A stretch of DNA of 63,521 bases from Actinobacteria bacterium UBA2184. GTDB taxonomy: Bacteria; Actinomycetota; Coriobacteriia; Anaerosomatales; Anaerosomataceae. A program made the translations under genes and the position numbers. The stretch covers positions 8,121-71,641 of the forward strand of contig DCVQ01000007.1 of assembly GCA_002328745.1 (NCBI GenBank), read 5' to 3'. The notes beneath the pieces are model-generated. The model was not told the DNA's origin. It ran no database searches and saw only the letters and a list, made by a program, of their open reading frames with translations. Positions 38,192-45,813 of the stretch are shown piece by piece. Within the stretch, counting starts at the first letter, position 1. The number at the start of each line of letters is the position of its first letter.

Positions 38192-38386
38192 ATGAAACCG
38201 CTCGTGGATCCCGACCTCTGCATCGGGTGCGGACTGTGCGAGCAGACCGCACCGGAGGTGTTCCAGATGGGCGACGACGGCCTCGCTCGCGTGATCGATG
38301 ACGACCCGCCTGCCGAGACGTACGAGGACATCATGGCGTGCGTCGAACTCTGCCCCGTCGCCGCGATCAGCGTTACGGGCGACTGA
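38192..38386 (+). CDS. Single-cluster ferredoxin
   Basis: The 64-residue acidic protein holds C10-x2-C13-x2-C16 (CIGCGLC) and C54 in ELCP, the four ligands of one [4Fe-4S] cluster, with C50 a possible disulfide or spare ligand. This is the monocluster ferredoxin type of Desulfovibrio, Thermotoga and many anaerobes, a low-potential soluble electron carrier. GGAGGCGGCA precedes the ATG. The gene is alone, 61 bases after the acetyltransferase gene, so it may be co-transcribed with it. Confidence 0.9.
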   Translation: MKPLVDPDLCIGCGLCEQTAPEVFQMGDDGLARVIDDDPPAETYEDIMACVELCPVAAISVTGD

Positions 38387-38400
38387 CGCCAGTTGCGGCT

Positions 38401-39735
38401 TCAGGCCTCCACGCCGAGCGCCGTCTCCACGCCCTCGGCCATGACTCGCGAGTACAGCGATTCGAGGCGCGAGACCACCGATTCGAGCTCGTGCGGCATC
38501 ATGTCCTGCCTCGCGGCGGCACCCATGGCGCGCCACAACACCTCGTCGTCGAGCATCCGCCCGATCCGCTCGGCCATCGCCTTCTCGTCGCCGGGCGCGA
38601 CGATGAACCCGTCTCGTCCGTCCCTCACGAGCTCCGGCGCCGCAAGCGCGTCGACCGCCACGACCGGCAGGCCCGCCGTCATGGCCTCGAGCAGCACGAT
38701 GCCCTGCGTCTCGATGGTGCTGGCGGTCGCGAACAGATCGTACTCGCGATAGGTCTTCGCGAGCTGATCGCGGTCCATCGCGCCGAGCATGCGGATGCGG
38801 TCGCGCACGGGCAGGCCCGCGATAAGCCGCTCCAGCCCCGCCCGGGCCGGGCCCTCACCGATGATGTCCAGCGTCGCGAGAGGATGCCCCTCGGCGAGAT
38901 GCGCGAACGCGCGCACCACCACATCGATGTTCTTCTCGTGACCGAGCCGTCCCGCGTGCAGGATCCTGCCCGTCTGCGTGTAGCCGGTCTTCGGCTCGAT
39001 CAGCGTCATGTCGATGCCGTTGCTCAGGTACTCGACGGGACGCGTGATGCCGTTGCGCTCGAGCTCGTCCTTGAGGATCTCGGACGGGGTGAGCACGAGA
39101 TTCGCGCGGTTGTAGAGCGTGCGGGTGAACTGCCACGCGAGGCGTGTCGACAGCTCGGGCTTCCCGGCCTGCCCGACCTCGGCGAGCACCTCCGCCGCCG
39201 TCTCGTCGATGGTCCGGACCGCGTCCTCGGACAGGCGGCCCGCATACGCGAGGCGCTGCCAGACGTCGGACTCGAACATGCGCTCGAAGATGAGCGAGTT
39301 GACGATCCGCTCCTGAAGGCTATCCAGACGCAGCAGCCGGTACGGCTCCACATACTGCATGAAGTCCGGGATGTACGTGTGGTAGGTCTGCACGTTGGGG
39401 ACGCCCAGCCAGCGTGCCGCCATCACTCCCGCCACGCCGACGCCGAGCGGCGTGTGGATGTGGACGACGTCGGGCTCGAAGCGGCGGAGCGTCCTCACCG
39501 CCGACGCGAGCGACGGCAGCGCGACCCGTGTCGCCTTGTTCGAGACGAAGCTGAAGCTCGCGTACCGCCGGACCTGGATGCCGGGCACCGCGAAGAGCGC
39601 CTGCTCGCGATAGCGAGGGCACATGATGAGCACCTCGTGACCGCGTGACGCAAGCGCTGTGGTGTGTGTGGCGATGCTGGTGGCGACGCCGCTTACCTCG
39701 GGGAGGAACGCGTCTGTGAAGTGAGCTATCCGCAC
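38401..39735 (-). CDS. GT4-family glycosyltransferase
   Basis: The 444-residue protein has a GT-B fold. The N-terminal domain begins MRIAHFTDAFLPEVSGVATS, with VVHIHTPLG and YHTYIPDFMQY. The C-terminal domain has HAGRLGHEKNIDVVV and the E-x7-E-type motif ASTIETQGIVLLEAMTAGLP. It resembles diacylglycerol glucosyl- or mannosyl-transferases such as those making glycolipid anchors (alpha-glucosyl- or mannosyl-lipids), using nucleotide sugars at the inner face of the membrane. The start is a GTG after CAGGGGGG. No other glycan genes are nearby. The exact acceptor is unknown. Confidence 0.8.
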   Translation of the reverse strand: MRIAHFTDAFLPEVSGVATSIATHTTALASRGHEVLIMCPRYREQALFAVPGIQVRRYASFSFVSNKATRVALPSLASAVRTLRRFEPDVVHIHTPLGVGVAGVMAARWLGVPNVQTYHTYIPDFMQYVEPYRLLRLDSLQERIVNSLIFERMFESDVWQRLAYAGRLSEDAVRTIDETAAEVLAEVGQAGKPELSTRLAWQFTRTLYNRANLVLTPSEILKDELERNGITRPVEYLSNGIDMTLIEPKTGYTQTGRILHAGRLGHEKNIDVVVRAFAHLAEGHPLATLDIIGEGPARAGLERLIAGLPVRDRIRMLGAMDRDQLAKTYREYDLFATASTIETQGIVLLEAMTAGLPVVAVDALAAPELVRDGRDGFIVAPGDEKAMAERIGRMLDDEVLWRAMGAAARQDMMPHELESVVSRLESLYSRVMAEGVETALGVEA

Positions 39736-39777
39736 GAAGTCCCCCCTGCCACGGCCGGCGGGCCGGACGGAGCGCCG

Positions 39778-40581
39778 CTACCGCTTCTCGGCGAATCCGA
39801 CGACGACCCAGGTGCCCGACCGCTGGTCGGTGCGGAGCGTAATGATACCCAACCGCTCGGCATCCTGCAGGAACTCCGAGAACGAACGGTACCCGTAGCT
39901 CGACTCGGAGAACTGCGGCTGCTTGCGCCGCATGGTGTCTTTCACCATAGACGCGAGGATCACGTCCTTGTTCTCGCGCTGCAGGGCCTGCACCGACTCG
40001 ATCATCAGATTGATGGCGGGCCGCTTGGCCTTGGGGATGTCGGCCACCGGGACGGCAGGGGTGGCCGGGCCCCGCACGATGTCCTCGTAGTAGATGAACT
40101 CATCGCAGCTCGCCGCAAGCAGGTCGCTCGTGGAGTCCTTGATGCCGAGGCCGATGACGGACTTTCCGTTCTCCTTCAGCTTGGATACCAGCGGAGTGAA
40201 ATCGGAGTCGCCCGAGACGATGACGAACGTGTCGATGTGCTCCTTGCTGTAGCACAGATCCATCGCATCGACGCACAGCTGGATGTCGGCGTGGTTCTTG
40301 CCGGTCTTGCCACGCTCCGGGATCTCCATCATCTGGATCCCCGAGTCGTGCATGACCTCACGATACTGGTTGAACCTGCCCCAGTCCGCATAGGCGCGCT
40401 TGACGATGACCTTGCCCTTCTCCACAAGACGCTCGAGCACCAGCTTGATGTCGAACGTCTCGCTAGCTCCCTTGGCGCGAGAAGCGCGACCCGAGGGCGT
40501 GCGGCCCGAGGGCCGCTCCATGCCGATGGCGAGGTTCTCGAAGTCGATGAGGACCGCAAGCGAATGTGCGTCATCAGCCAC
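39778..40581 (-). CDS. NYN-domain nuclease-like protein with LOTUS/OST-HTH-like C-terminus
   Basis: I prefer the GTG at 40581, with GGAAGG 10 bases upstream, over a TTG 30 bases earlier. The 267 residues begin with a PIN-like NYN domain: VLIDFENLA with the first catalytic aspartate, HADIQLCVDAMDLCY, and IVSGDSDFTPLVSKL. The C-terminal ~75 residues (INLMIESVQALQREN to GTWVVVGF) resemble the LOTUS/OST-HTH RNA-binding domain often fused to NYN. Proteins of this architecture are thought to act on RNA. No toxin-antitoxin partner is evident. Confidence 0.8.
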   Translation of the reverse strand: MADDAHSLAVLIDFENLAIGMERPSGRTPSGRASRAKGASETFDIKLVLERLVEKGKVIVKRAYADWGRFNQYREVMHDSGIQMMEIPERGKTGKNHADIQLCVDAMDLCYSKEHIDTFVIVSGDSDFTPLVSKLKENGKSVIGLGIKDSTSDLLAASCDEFIYYEDIVRGPATPAVPVADIPKAKRPAINLMIESVQALQRENKDVILASMVKDTMRRKQPQFSESSYGYRSFSEFLQDAERLGIITLRTDQRSGTWVVVGFAEKR

Positions 40582-40683
40582 GAAGGCACGACCTTCCAAA
40601 GTGAGTATCAACAGCTTTCATCATGCCACATACCCTGTCCCGGGGCATCGCCTCCGCAGGCGGACGGTTCCGGCGGGAACGCA

Positions 40684-40711
40684 GACAGGCGGCCCCGAAG
40701 GACCGCCTGTC
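40684..40711 (-). terminator. Hairpin terminator after the secreted helical protein
   Basis: On the minus strand GACAGGCGGTCC and GGGCCGCCTGTC pair around a TTCG tetraloop (plus 40684-40711), 41 bases after the stop at 40753. It is followed by TGCGTTCC. Confidence 0.75.
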
Positions 40712-40752
40712 GCCAGTTCCGCATTCGGCGGGATGCGCCGCCGTTGCGTGGA

Positions 40753-41283
40753 TTACTGAGTGGCCGCGCAGGAACCGTCACGCAGTCCCATGCCGCCGCC
40801 CATGCCGCCGCCCTTGCCGCCGCCCATGCCGCCGCCCTTGCCGGACCACGCGGGCGCGCCGGTGGCGTCAGTGGTGACGCGCTCGGCGAGCCGATCGCTC
40901 ATGGTCTCGTAGGCGAGGTCAGCCTGCTCCTGGGTGATGGTGCCGTCCGCCACGCGGGCGTCGAGCAGCTCCTTGCGGGCGTCGAGCGCCGCGGAGACGA
41001 CGTCATCGGTGGCCACGCCGTTGGCCTCGGCGATGTCGGCGATCGACTCGCCTTCAGCGCGCTGGGCCTGGATCTCGTCGGTCGACAGACCGGTGAGGTC
41101 GGCCAGGACATCGATGAGACGGGCGCCCGCATCGCGGATCGCCTGGCCCATGCGGACTCCCGTGCCGACCAGCGGACCGGTGCTCGAAGTCTCGGTCACG
41201 GCGTACGAAACGCCCACGCTACCGACGACAAGCCCCGCGACGAGGCCGGCGGTGACAAGCAGGAAAGCCTTGCGCTTGCTCAT
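40753..41283 (-). CDS. Secreted helical protein with Gly/Met-rich tail
   Basis: The ATG at 41283 is preceded by AAGGAGGTG at ideal spacing. The 176-residue product has a Sec signal (~5-28, ending VSYA) and a helical middle with repeated GLSTDEIQAQRAEGES and GTITQEQADLAYETM, resembling YckD/DUF2680-type exported proteins. It ends in a low-complexity Gly/Met/Lys tail around residues 148-172 of repeated GGGMGGGKGG-like units. The Met/Gly tail could bind Cu(I) or be disordered. Function is unknown; it is monocistronic with its own terminator. Confidence 0.7.
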   Translation of the reverse strand: MSKRKAFLLVTAGLVAGLVVGSVGVSYAVTETSSTGPLVGTGVRMGQAIRDAGARLIDVLADLTGLSTDEIQAQRAEGESIADIAEANGVATDDVVSAALDARKELLDARVADGTITQEQADLAYETMSDRLAERVTTDATGAPAWSGKGGGMGGGKGGGMGGGMGLRDGSCAATQ

Positions 41284-41575
41284 GGTACGCACCTCCTTAT
41301 AGGTGACATATCTGTGTGCCTTACACGGATGACTATGACCGGCAGGTTTGAATCCGATGTGAAGACCAGATGCCGGGCTTGTGTCCCCCCGAAAGGCGCG
41401 GCACGACCCCCGTGACCCTTCCGACTGCATGTAGTACGCTCGTCAGGGCGTTCAGCGGCAGACACCGAAAGGCGCTTGCTGCATAGGACGCGAGCCTTTT
41501 CGTATACGGCGGATTCGGTGTCATCGGACCGGCAAGCGGTACCGGACCCCCGCCGACGGAGCGACAGGAGCAGCG

Positions 41576-42922
41576 ATGGCCGAGCGTAGGATCGTCATCA
41601 TGGGTGCCGCGGGGCGCGATTTCCACGACTTTCTGACCCGCTACCGGGATGACGAGGGAACCCGCGTCGTCGCGTTCACCGCCACCCAGATCCCCGGCAT
41701 CGACTCGCGGACCTTCCCCGCCGAACTCGCCGGCCCGCGCTATCCGCAGGGCATACCGATCGTCCCGGAGAGCCGGCTCGGGATGCTGATCGCCGACGAG
41801 AAGATCGACGAGGTCGTCTTCGCGTACAGCGACGTGAGCCACGAGTACGTGATGCATCATGCTGAGGCGGTCATCGCGGCGGGAGCCGACTTCACGCTGC
41901 TCGGCGCCGAACCCACGATGATCCCATCGACCAAGCCGGTTGTCTCCGTGTGCGCGGTGCGCACGGGCGTCGGCAAGAGCGGCATCAGCCGGCACCTCTT
42001 CAAGCTGTTCCGCGAGCGCGGCATCCGTGCGGTCGATATCCGCCACCCGATGCCCTACCGCGACCTGCTCAACATGCGCGTCGAGCGCTACGCGTCGCTC
42101 GCCGATCTCGACGAACTCGGCTGCACCATCGAGGAGCGCGAAGAGTACGAGCCGCTGATCGAGGAAGGCGCGGTCGTGATGGCGGGCGTCGACTACGAGG
42201 CCATCCTGCGCGAGGCCGAGAAGGAAGCCGACGTCATCGTGTGGGACGGTGGCAACAACGACCTGCCGTTCATCAAATCGGACCTGGAGTTCGTGGCGCT
42301 CGATCCGCACCGCGCGGGACACGAGCGCGCGTTCCACCCCGGTGAGGCGAACTTCCTGCGGGCCACGGTGCTCGTGGTCAACAAGGTGGACAGTGCCGAC
42401 CCCGAGGACGTGGCGGCGGTGCGCGCGGCTGCGCGCACGTACAACCCTGGAGCGCTCGTCATCGAGACCGACTCGGTGATCGACGTGGACGACGAGACCG
42501 CGCTCGCCGGGAAGCGCGTGCTCGTCATCGAGGACGGCCCGACGGTCACCCACGGCGGGATGCCGTACGGCGCGGGCGCTATCGCCGCGAAGCGTGCGGG
42601 CGCCGCCGAGCTGATCGATCCACGGCCGTTCGCGGTGAAGAGCATCAAGAAGACGCTCGACGCCTACCCGCACCTGACCGAGGTGCTGCCGGCCATGGGC
42701 TACTCGCCCGAGCAGCTGGCCGACCTCGAGGCGACGGTCCAGGCCTCAGGAGCCGACGTCGTCCTCGTCGCCACCCCGGTCGACCTCTCCCGCCTGCTCG
42801 ATCTCGGCCTCCCCGCCCTGCGCGCGAAGTATCACGTCCAGGAGCGCGCCACCGGGATCTCGTTCGGCGAGGTGCTCGACATGTTCTGCTACAAGCACCG
42901 GCTTGGCCCGATAGAGAAGTAG
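41576..42922 (+). CDS. COG2403 P-loop GTPase, cyclic 2,3-diphosphoglycerate synthetase-like
   Basis: The 448-residue protein has a Rossmann-like N-terminal half (VIMGAAGRDFHDFLTRY) and a P-loop RTGVGKSG at 129-136. VLVVNKVDSAD resembles the NKxD base-recognition motif. Archaeal relatives make cyclic 2,3-diphosphoglycerate. In anaerobic bacteria the family is widespread without a proven role, so I leave function open. GACAGGAGC precedes the ATG. It converges on the DegV genes with a 19-base gap containing only a 5-bp stem. Confidence 0.72.
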   Translation: MAERRIVIMGAAGRDFHDFLTRYRDDEGTRVVAFTATQIPGIDSRTFPAELAGPRYPQGIPIVPESRLGMLIADEKIDEVVFAYSDVSHEYVMHHAEAVIAAGADFTLLGAEPTMIPSTKPVVSVCAVRTGVGKSGISRHLFKLFRERGIRAVDIRHPMPYRDLLNMRVERYASLADLDELGCTIEEREEYEPLIEEGAVVMAGVDYEAILREAEKEADVIVWDGGNNDLPFIKSDLEFVALDPHRAGHERAFHPGEANFLRATVLVVNKVDSADPEDVAAVRAAARTYNPGALVIETDSVIDVDDETALAGKRVLVIEDGPTVTHGGMPYGAGAIAAKRAGAAELIDPRPFAVKSIKKTLDAYPHLTEVLPAMGYSPEQLADLEATVQASGADVVLVATPVDLSRLLDLGLPALRAKYHVQERATGISFGEVLDMFCYKHRLGPIEK

Positions 42923-42941
42923 TCTCTCGGCCGGCAGAGAG

Positions 42942-43826
42942 TCACTGCGGGTTCCCCCAGAAGACGACCGCGAGCATCCCGGGTCCGGTATGAGTGCCGA
43001 TAACGGGGCCGACGTCGAGCGACAGCACCTCGTGTGCCGGAGCCCGCTCGGCGATCAGACCGCACAGCCGCTCGGCGTCCTGGACGCAGTCCCCGTGCGC
43101 GACCGCGATGGTCTGGGAACCCGGGTCCGTGGCGCGCTCGGCGAACAGATCGGCGAGTGCGCGTATCGACTTGTGCCGACCGCGGATGGAACGCTTCATC
43201 TCCAGTCGGCCGTCGGCCGAGACGTGAAGCAGAGGCTTGATATCCAGGAGCGTCCCTGCCGCAGCGACAGCGCCGGGGAGCCGGCCCCCACGACGTAGCG
43301 TCTCGAGGTCGTCGACGATGAACCATCCGTTGAGGCGCGGGCGTTCGGCGGTCACCCAGGACTCGACATCGGCAAGCGGCGAGCCCTCGCGCCACCGGCG
43401 TGCCGCCTCGTAGACCAGAAGCCCTTCGGCCGCTGAGGCGGCCTTGGTATCGACAAGCCTGATCTCAGCGTCAGGATACTCGGCGAGCACCTCCTGACGG
43501 GCGAGCCACGCTATATCGTACGTGCCCGAGAGCGCCGAGCTGAATGCAAGGTAGAGGGCCGGTTCGCCGGACTCGGCGTGCCTGCGGAAAGTATCGACGA
43601 AGGTCTGCCGCGGGATCTGCATGGTCGAGGGATAGACGCCCGAACGCATCGCCGCGTAGAAGTCTGCGTGGGACAGGCTCGCCCCGAAGTCATCGGCGTA
43701 CTCGCTGCCGTCGATGGCGAACGGGAACCGCAGCACCTCCACGCCCAGCTCCTCCACGAGGTCTGCGCGCAGGTCGGAACATGAGTCGATGATGATCACG
43801 GGCTCTCCAGACTTCGGGGTGGGCAC
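42942..43826 (-). CDS. DegV-family fatty-acid-binding protein, copy 3 (divergent)
   Basis: The GTG at 43826 lies 2 bases after the stop of the next DegV gene, so the pair is coupled. The 294 residues show the DegV pattern: IIIDSCSDLRADLVEELG at the N-terminus, SSALSGTYDIAWLARQEV near residue 98, DTKAASAAEGLLVYEAAR, LETLRRGGRLPGAVA, and GPVIGTHTGPGMLAVVFWG at the end. DegV/FakB proteins bind a fatty acid and present it to a kinase for phosphorylation. It is more divergent than copies 1 and 2. No fakA-type kinase is in the window. Confidence 0.88.
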   Translation of the reverse strand: MPTPKSGEPVIIIDSCSDLRADLVEELGVEVLRFPFAIDGSEYADDFGASLSHADFYAAMRSGVYPSTMQIPRQTFVDTFRRHAESGEPALYLAFSSALSGTYDIAWLARQEVLAEYPDAEIRLVDTKAASAAEGLLVYEAARRWREGSPLADVESWVTAERPRLNGWFIVDDLETLRRGGRLPGAVAAAGTLLDIKPLLHVSADGRLEMKRSIRGRHKSIRALADLFAERATDPGSQTIAVAHGDCVQDAERLCGLIAERAPAHEVLSLDVGPVIGTHTGPGMLAVVFWGNPQ

Positions 43827-43828
43827 GA

Positions 43829-44701
43829 TCAGCCGCTCTTGCGCATGGGCAGCACGGTCTGGTAGACCACGGCCACCGCGCCGGGACCCACGTGCGCACC
43901 GATGGCCGGGCCGATCGGGCACATGTCGACGGTGCGACCGAGACGTGCTTCGAGGCGATCAGCGAGGTCCCGTCCGGCAGCCTCATCGTGGATGTGGTGC
44001 ACCACGACATCCGTGAGGTCGCCCTTCTCCCGCGCGTCGGCCACGACTGCATCGATGATAGTCTCGATGGCTTTGCGCTGCGTGCGCACCTTGCCGAAGA
44101 CGTCGGTGACGCCATCTTTCACCGTCAGGATCGGCTTCACCTGCAGCAGCGCACCGACGAGGGCGGCCGCGTTGCCGATGCGCCCGCCGCGCCGAAGGTA
44201 CTCGAGCGTTGCCGGAACGAAGAGGAAGCGCGTCCGCGCCATCACGTCGCGGGCGGCCTCGAGAACCTCGGCGACGCCCTTGCCATCTGCGGCCGCGCGG
44301 GCCGCAGCAAGAGCTGCGAATCCGAGTTCCATGGAGTTGCTTTCACCATCGAGCACCTCGACGATCGCGTCGGGGTGCTGCTCGAGCACCATATCCCGGG
44401 CGAGCAACGCAGTGGAGTACGTGCCGCTCATCTGCTGCGATATGAAAACCCCGACGACCTCGTGCCCCGCAGCGACCCGATCCCCGATGAGGTCGACAAG
44501 ATCTTGCACCGAAGGCTGCGATGTCGTGGGCATAGCCCTGGACGCAGCCAGCGCCGTGTAGAACGGCTCGTAGTCCTCGGCGTCATCGGCGAACGTGGCG
44601 CCGTCGAGCAGCGACGAGAGGCTCACCACCCCGAGATCGAACTCGGCCCTGAGCGGTCTCGGGATGTACGAGGTGCTGTCGGTTATCACCTTCACGGCCA
44701 T
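43829..44701 (-). CDS. DegV-family fatty-acid-binding protein, copy 2
   Basis: The 290-residue protein has VITDSTSYIPRPLRAEF, SQQMSGTYSTALLARDMV, DGESNSMELGFAALAAAR, LEYLRRGGRIGNAAALVG and GPAIGAHVGPGAVAVVYQ, all DegV landmarks. It matches copy 1 closely across the whole length, notably SMELGFA and LEYLRRGGRIG, so the two probably arose by tandem duplication. Its gap to copy 1 is 70 bases. Confidence 0.9.
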   Translation of the reverse strand: MAVKVITDSTSYIPRPLRAEFDLGVVSLSSLLDGATFADDAEDYEPFYTALAASRAMPTTSQPSVQDLVDLIGDRVAAGHEVVGVFISQQMSGTYSTALLARDMVLEQHPDAIVEVLDGESNSMELGFAALAAARAAADGKGVAEVLEAARDVMARTRFLFVPATLEYLRRGGRIGNAAALVGALLQVKPILTVKDGVTDVFGKVRTQRKAIETIIDAVVADAREKGDLTDVVVHHIHDEAAGRDLADRLEARLGRTVDMCPIGPAIGAHVGPGAVAVVYQTVLPMRKSG

Positions 44702-44771
44702 GGCGGACTCCCTGCTGACTCACGAGCGATGTTCGGGACACGTGCCTGGTGCTGCGTGGAGTGACGGCGCG

Positions 44772-45635
44772 CTACCGCAGCCGTCCGATCGTGTGGTACG
44801 CGATGCCGACGGTCCCTGGACCCACGTGGGTTCCTACCACCGGACCCACCGGCAGCACCTCGATAGCCCGTCCCGCTATCGCCGACACACGTTCGGCAAA
44901 ACGCCGCCCGGCATCGGCAGCTGCGATGTGCTGGACCACGGCGTCACCGAGTCCCCCGTGCACGTGCAGATCGGAAGCGAATGCATGAAGGATCGTGTCA
45001 TGCGCGCGTCTGACGGAGCGCACCTTCGCGAAGATCGCCGTCTTGCCGCCTTCGGCGGTGAGCACCGGACGGACCTGCAGAAGCGCCCCGAGAAGGGCGG
45101 CCGCACCACCGATGCGTCCACCGCGCCGAAGATACTCGAGCGTGAGTGGCGTGAACAGGAACCGGGAATGCCGGGTCATCTCCACGGCAGCGGCCGCAAC
45201 CTCTGCCGCTGCTGCGCCAGCCGCGGCGGCTCGCGCAGCCTCCAGAACGGCGAAGCCCAGCTCCATCGAGTTGCTCTTGCCGTCCACCATCTCGATCACG
45301 GCATCCGGCCGCGCCTGCAGGACAAGATCGCGCGCAAGCATCGCTGCATCGAATGTGCCGCTCAGCTGCCGCGAGATGAGCACGCACACGACATCACGGC
45401 CCTCATCGAGCACACGCTCGAAGACGCTTCGGAACGACTCTACCGATGGGAGCGAGCTTTGTGCGAACGAGCGCGAGGCCGTCAGTGCGGCGAAGAAGGC
45501 GTCGCACTCCTCGGGGTCGTCCGCGTACGTCACGCCGTCGAGCGTGGTCGTCAGCATCACAACCCGTATATCGAGCTCGCGACGAAGCGCGCTCGGGATG
45601 TAGGACGTGCTATCGGTGACCACGGTGACCGGCAT
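44772..45635 (-). CDS. DegV-family fatty-acid-binding protein, copy 1
   Basis: The ATG at 45635 has GGAGG 5 bases upstream; the longer open frame upstream overlaps the divergent gene. The 287 residues show VVTDSTSYIPSALRREL, SRQLSGTFDAAMLARDLV, DGKSNSMELGFAVLEAAR, LEYLRRGGRIGGAAALLG and GPVVGTHVGPGTVGIAYH. A ligand-binding role for fatty acids is established for the family. It is the first of three tandem genes. Confidence 0.9.
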   Translation of the reverse strand: MPVTVVTDSTSYIPSALRRELDIRVVMLTTTLDGVTYADDPEECDAFFAALTASRSFAQSSLPSVESFRSVFERVLDEGRDVVCVLISRQLSGTFDAAMLARDLVLQARPDAVIEMVDGKSNSMELGFAVLEAARAAAAGAAAAEVAAAAVEMTRHSRFLFTPLTLEYLRRGGRIGGAAALLGALLQVRPVLTAEGGKTAIFAKVRSVRRAHDTILHAFASDLHVHGGLGDAVVQHIAAADAGRRFAERVSAIAGRAIEVLPVGPVVGTHVGPGTVGIAYHTIGRLR

Positions 45636-45813
45636 CTGGGCCTCCTCGCGAGCAGTGGCTGGACCCGCAGCGTCCAATACATGGATACCCCATCGAGCAG
45701 GATGCAGGGTGTCCGACGTCCTGTCCAGACGCGTGGCCTGGCCTGCTCTCACGCTGGTCGCGAGAGTCGATTCTGCGTAGACTTGGCCAAATGCCGAGCA
45801 CCAGGAGGCCGCG

